The position numbers were made by a program, and so were the translations under genes. 7,659 nt of DNA from an uncultured Bacilli bacterium (GTDB lineage Bacteria; Bacillota_I; Bacilli_A; RF39; UBA660), in the NCBI GenBank assembly GCA_934101605.1, contig CAKORS010000043.1:1-7659 (forward strand), in the 5' to 3' direction. Shown here in pieces: positions 5,613-7,659 of this stretch. The notes beneath the pieces were generated by a model, which did not search any database, was not told where the DNA came from, and worked only from the letters and a program-made list of their open reading frames with translations. Each line of letters begins with the position of its first letter. The first letter of the stretch is position 1.

Positions 5613-6908
5613 ATGAAATATTTTATGGCTGGTATTAAGGGAGTAGGAATGAGTTCTTTGGCTTGTATATTAAAAGATTTGGGTAATGAAGTAGTAGGAT
5701 ATGATGATTATTTAGGGGAGACATTAACTTTAGAAAATTTAAAACTTAGAAATATTAAGATTGTAAGTGATATAGATTATTTAACAGATCAATATGTATT
5801 AATTTATACTAGTGCAATTAATAATGAACATAAACTTATAAAGAAAGCTTTAAGTCTTAATATAAAGATGTATGAATATTTTGAGTTTGTAGGGGAATTT
5901 AGTAAGAAATACGATACTATTTCTATAGCTGGGACTCATGGTAAAACTACTACTACTGCGATGCTTTCTTTAATTCTTAATAAGAAATTTGGTTGCAATT
6001 ATATAATTGGTGATGGTATGGGTCATGTTGATAAAAATTCGGATATTTTGGTTTTAGAATCATGTGAGTATAGGAGACATTTTTTGAAATATTATCCGAA
6101 ATATACTGTTATAACTAACATTGACTTGGATCATGTAGATTGCTATAATGATATAGAAGATATAATATCTGCTTTTCAAAAGTTTGTTGATCAGACAAGT
6201 GATAAGGTAATTGCTTGTGGTGATTGTCCTAATGTTAAAAAGATAAAAAGCAAAAATATAATTTATTATGGATTAAATGAAGATAATGATATAAAAGCTA
6301 CAAATATAGAATATACAAAAGATGGATCAAACTTTGATTGTGTTATAAATAATTCTTTATTTGGAAGATTTAATCTTCATATTTATGGTAAACATATGAT
6401 TCAAAATGCTTTAGCAGTAATTTATATTTGTTATTTATATGGTATTTCCAGTGATGATATTAATCTTTGTTTGAATGAATTTACTGGCGCTAAGAGAAGA
6501 TTTATGGAAGAAGAATATAAAGATGTTATATTGGTGGATGACTATGCACATCATCCTAAAGAAGTTAAAACTGTTATTGAACATGCAAGGCAGAAGTATA
6601 GTGATAGAACTATAATTGGAGTTTTAATTCCTTATACATATTCAAGAGTAAAAGAATTTTATAGAGATTTTGCGGAGGTTTTAAATTTATGTGATTATTC
6701 ATTTGTTACTGATGTTGAAGGTGCAAGAGAAAACGCTAGTGATTATAAAGGAGTAACAAAGGATTTAATAATTAATTTAACTGATAGATGTGATGATATT
6801 TCTAGTGAAACGATAGATAAATTATATAAATATAGTAATGCAGTAATATTGTTTATGGGATGTAAAGATCCTAAATGGTTAATGGATGCATATAAGAAAG
6901 GAAAATAG
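5613..6908 (+). CDS. Second, divergent MurC-type Mur ligase
   Basis: ATP-dependent Mur ligase of the UDP-N-acetylmuramate--L-alanine ligase family, 431 residues and apparently complete. Motifs: GIKGVGMS (8-15), GTHGKTTTT ATP loop (107-115), LESCEYRRHFL and TNIDLDHVD in the central domain, AKRRF, VDDYAHHP (308-315), and GAREN and MGCKD near the C-terminus. Two positions depart from the usual MurC pattern: the start of the UDP-binding domain lacks the 'QGSDxEKxxFT' wording (here VGYDDYLGETLT), and the conserved FQPHTFSRT segment reads LIPYTYSRV (338-346), with Tyr in place of His. Residues 214-272 are almost identical in DNA to the leftward copy. ATG 5613 follows a purine-rich AGAAAGAAGTGA. It is followed after two bases by a hydrolase gene, so the two are translationally coupled. 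It could be a redundant MurC or a ligase with changed substrate or amino-acid preference; sequence alone does not decide. Confidence 0.85.
   Translation: MKYFMAGIKGVGMSSLACILKDLGNEVVGYDDYLGETLTLENLKLRNIKIVSDIDYLTDQYVLIYTSAINNEHKLIKKALSLNIKMYEYFEFVGEFSKKYDTISIAGTHGKTTTTAMLSLILNKKFGCNYIIGDGMGHVDKNSDILVLESCEYRRHFLKYYPKYTVITNIDLDHVDCYNDIEDIISAFQKFVDQTSDKVIACGDCPNVKKIKSKNIIYYGLNEDNDIKATNIEYTKDGSNFDCVINNSLFGRFNLHIYGKHMIQNALAVIYICYLYGISSDDINLCLNEFTGAKRRFMEEEYKDVILVDDYAHHPKEVKTVIEHARQKYSDRTIIGVLIPYTYSRVKEFYRDFAEVLNLCDYSFVTDVEGARENASDYKGVTKDLIINLTDRCDDISSETIDKLYKYSNAVILFMGCKDPKWLMDAYKKGK
6252..6427 (+). repeat. 176-bp near-identical patch shared with the other murC (inverted copy B)
   Basis: Inverted partner of 4168-4343, with three differences in 176 bp. 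It covers residues 214-272 of this MurC, the same numbers as in the other copy. The 54 bases before it match the other copy at only about 37 positions by hand count, and the DNA after it is also clearly diverged. Confidence 0.92.
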
Positions 6909-6910
6909 AA

Positions 6911-7444
6911 ATGAATGTTGATATATTGAAGGTAGGAGAACTTAATACTAATTGTTATATTTTATATTTAGATAATAAATGTTTAGTAATAGATCCAGGG
7001 GATGATGAAAATTTTATAGTAGGAAGAATTAAAGAAATGGGAGTTTCTTTGGTTGCAGTTATAGTAACGCATAATCATCCTGATCATAATAAATGTGCTG
7101 ATTCTATTGCAAAAATATATGGAGTTAATGTTTATGATTTTAATAATTTATTTGAACAAGAGCATTATATAAATCCATTTAAATTTAGAGTTATTTATAC
7201 TCCTGGACATACTAGTGATAGTATTACTTTGTATTTTAAAGATTATGATGTTATGTTTACTGGAGACTTTTTATTTAAAGATGATATAGGAAGAACAGAT
7301 TTACCAACTGGTAATTTTCAAGATATGATAGAAAGTATAAGAAAAATAAGTGAATATTCTGATGATATTATTATTTATCCTGGGCATGGTAAAAAAACAA
7401 CTTTAGGTCATGAAAAGAAATTTAATGAAAATTTTAGAATTTAA
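6911..7444 (+). CDS. Metallo-beta-lactamase-fold hydrolase, glyoxalase II-like (YcbL/YqgX type)
   Basis: Predicted cytoplasmic binuclear zinc hydrolase of the metallo-beta-lactamase fold, in the small subgroup related to hydroxyacylglutathione hydrolase (GloB). Of 177 residues, all metal ligands are visible: THNHPDH (His54, His56, Asp58, His59), His100 in YTPGHT, Asp119 in FTGDFLF, and His159 in YPGHG. The GRTDLPTGN segment (127-135) is a hallmark of the YcbL/YqgX and GloB group. It lacks the C-terminal helical domain of true glyoxalase II, so the substrate is probably a small thioester or ester, unknown here. ATG 6911 lies two bases after the murC-paralogue stop, with an AAAGGA ribosome site inside that gene's end, so the two are coupled. 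It is the last gene of the operon and is followed directly by a terminator. A role in wall synthesis is not implied by the family. Confidence 0.9.
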   Translation: MNVDILKVGELNTNCYILYLDNKCLVIDPGDDENFIVGRIKEMGVSLVAVIVTHNHPDHNKCADSIAKIYGVNVYDFNNLFEQEHYINPFKFRVIYTPGHTSDSITLYFKDYDVMFTGDFLFKDDIGRTDLPTGNFQDMIESIRKISEYSDDIIIYPGHGKKTTLGHEKKFNENFRI

Positions 7445-7467
7445 GGATCTTTCAAAGATCTTTTTTT
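7443..7467 (+). terminator. Intrinsic terminator of the rightward murC-hydrolase operon
   Basis: A 9-bp stem with one G-U pair (7443-7451 with 7455-7463), a 3-base loop and a T-run at 7461-7467. The TAA stop (7442-7444) sits at the base of the stem. Confidence 0.8.
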
Positions 7468-7532
7468 GTTTTTATGTTTTACTTTTTAGTTTTTTATTAT
7501 ATTTTTTATAATTGTTTATTTCTTTTTGTGAT

Positions 7533-7561
7533 TTGAACAGTTTCTTTTTTTATGATATAAA
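7533..7561 (+). promoter_or_regulatory. Strong sigma-A promoter for the gene at 7577
   Basis: TTGAAC (7533-7538), a 17-bp spacer and an extended -10 (TGA then TATAAA, 7556-7561). The predicted start near 7568 leaves under ten bases of leader before ATG 7577, so the transcript would be almost leaderless. The T-rich DNA between the preceding terminator and this promoter shows no other feature. Confidence 0.65.
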
Positions 7562-7576
7562 ACTTTTGGTGATTAG

Positions 7577-7659
7577 ATGAACTATTATAAAGAGATAAGA
7601 AATGAATTAATAAATAATGAAATAAATAGAAAAGTAAAAAATTATTCAATAAATAAAAG
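7577..7659 (+). CDS. Start of a DUF1016/YhcG-like protein, cut by the window edge
   Basis: An open frame from ATG 7577 runs off the window after 27 full codons. The residues YYKEIRNELINNE and RKVKNYSINK resemble, from memory, the opening of the DUF1016 N-terminal domain (YhcG family), where a 'YKEIKxLIxNxEVYKKVKDYSKN'-like run precedes the rest of the domain. Full-length family members pair this DNA-binding-like N-terminus with a C-terminal PDDEXK nuclease-type domain and are accessory genes, often near restriction or mobile loci. Only the first tenth of such a protein would be visible, so the family call is tentative. A strong promoter directly upstream supports a real gene. The ribosome site (TTGGTGAT) is weak. 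Confidence 0.55.
   Translation, partial: MNYYKEIRNELINNEINRKVKNYSINK

Noticed and set aside
4168..6427. The inverted 176-bp copies as ends of an insertion sequence or transposon
   Set aside because: The copies are internal coding parts of two homologous genes at identical residue positions, with no transposase between them and no target-site duplication seen.
7468..7532. T-rich gap as a possible non-coding RNA or origin element
   Set aside because: Only irregular T-runs are seen, with no stable hairpin, repeat series or DnaA-box-like motif.
1..7659. Alternative genetic code (TGA read as Trp), suggested by zero TGA stops among nine genes
   Set aside because: Tryptophans at the checked sites use TGG and the genes are full length with no internal TGA. 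Nine stops are too few to show TGA avoidance.

Overview
The window is very AT-rich: several sampled stretches of the first gene are only about one-fifth G+C. It carries purine-rich Shine-Dalgarno sites and housekeeping genes whose motifs look like those of Bacillota/Bacilli (a short HolA delta subunit and Bacillus-type MurC). Every tryptophan codon I checked is TGG and all nine visible stop codons are TAA or TAG, so the standard bacterial code fits. The MurC genes imply a cell wall. An uncultured low-GC Bacilli lineage (Erysipelotrichales/RF39-like gut bacteria) is my inference, not something the sequence proves.

Left half, all rightward: the nearly complete end of holA (clamp-loader delta subunit); a 59-residue protein of atypical composition (954-1133); an unrecognised 121-residue protein with its own strong promoter and terminator (1237-1602); serS (1665-2948) with its own promoter and terminator; and a glycerophosphodiester phosphodiesterase (2986-3666). 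The last gene meets a leftward operon tail to tail inside one palindromic hairpin at 3652-3678.

Right half: two divergent transcription units start from the gap at 5512-5612. Leftward run an unrecognised 171-residue protein and a fairly canonical murC. Rightward run a second, more divergent murC paralogue and, two bases later, a glyoxalase II-like metallo-beta-lactamase-fold hydrolase that ends in a clear terminator. After a T-rich gap and a strong promoter, the window ends inside a gene whose first 27 residues resemble the DUF1016/YhcG N-terminal domain.

The most notable signal is in the murC pair. The two genes are clearly diverged, yet they share a 176-bp patch (4168-4343 and 6252-6427) in inverted orientation. 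It differs at only 3 positions and falls at the same residues (214-272) of both proteins. This looks like recent gene conversion. Because the copies are inverted and in register, recombination between them would flip the intervening 1.9 kb and exchange the N- and C-terminal halves of the two ligases. Other patterns are the repeated placement of stop codons inside terminator hairpins and a set of promoters with extended -10 elements, 17-bp spacers and very short leaders.
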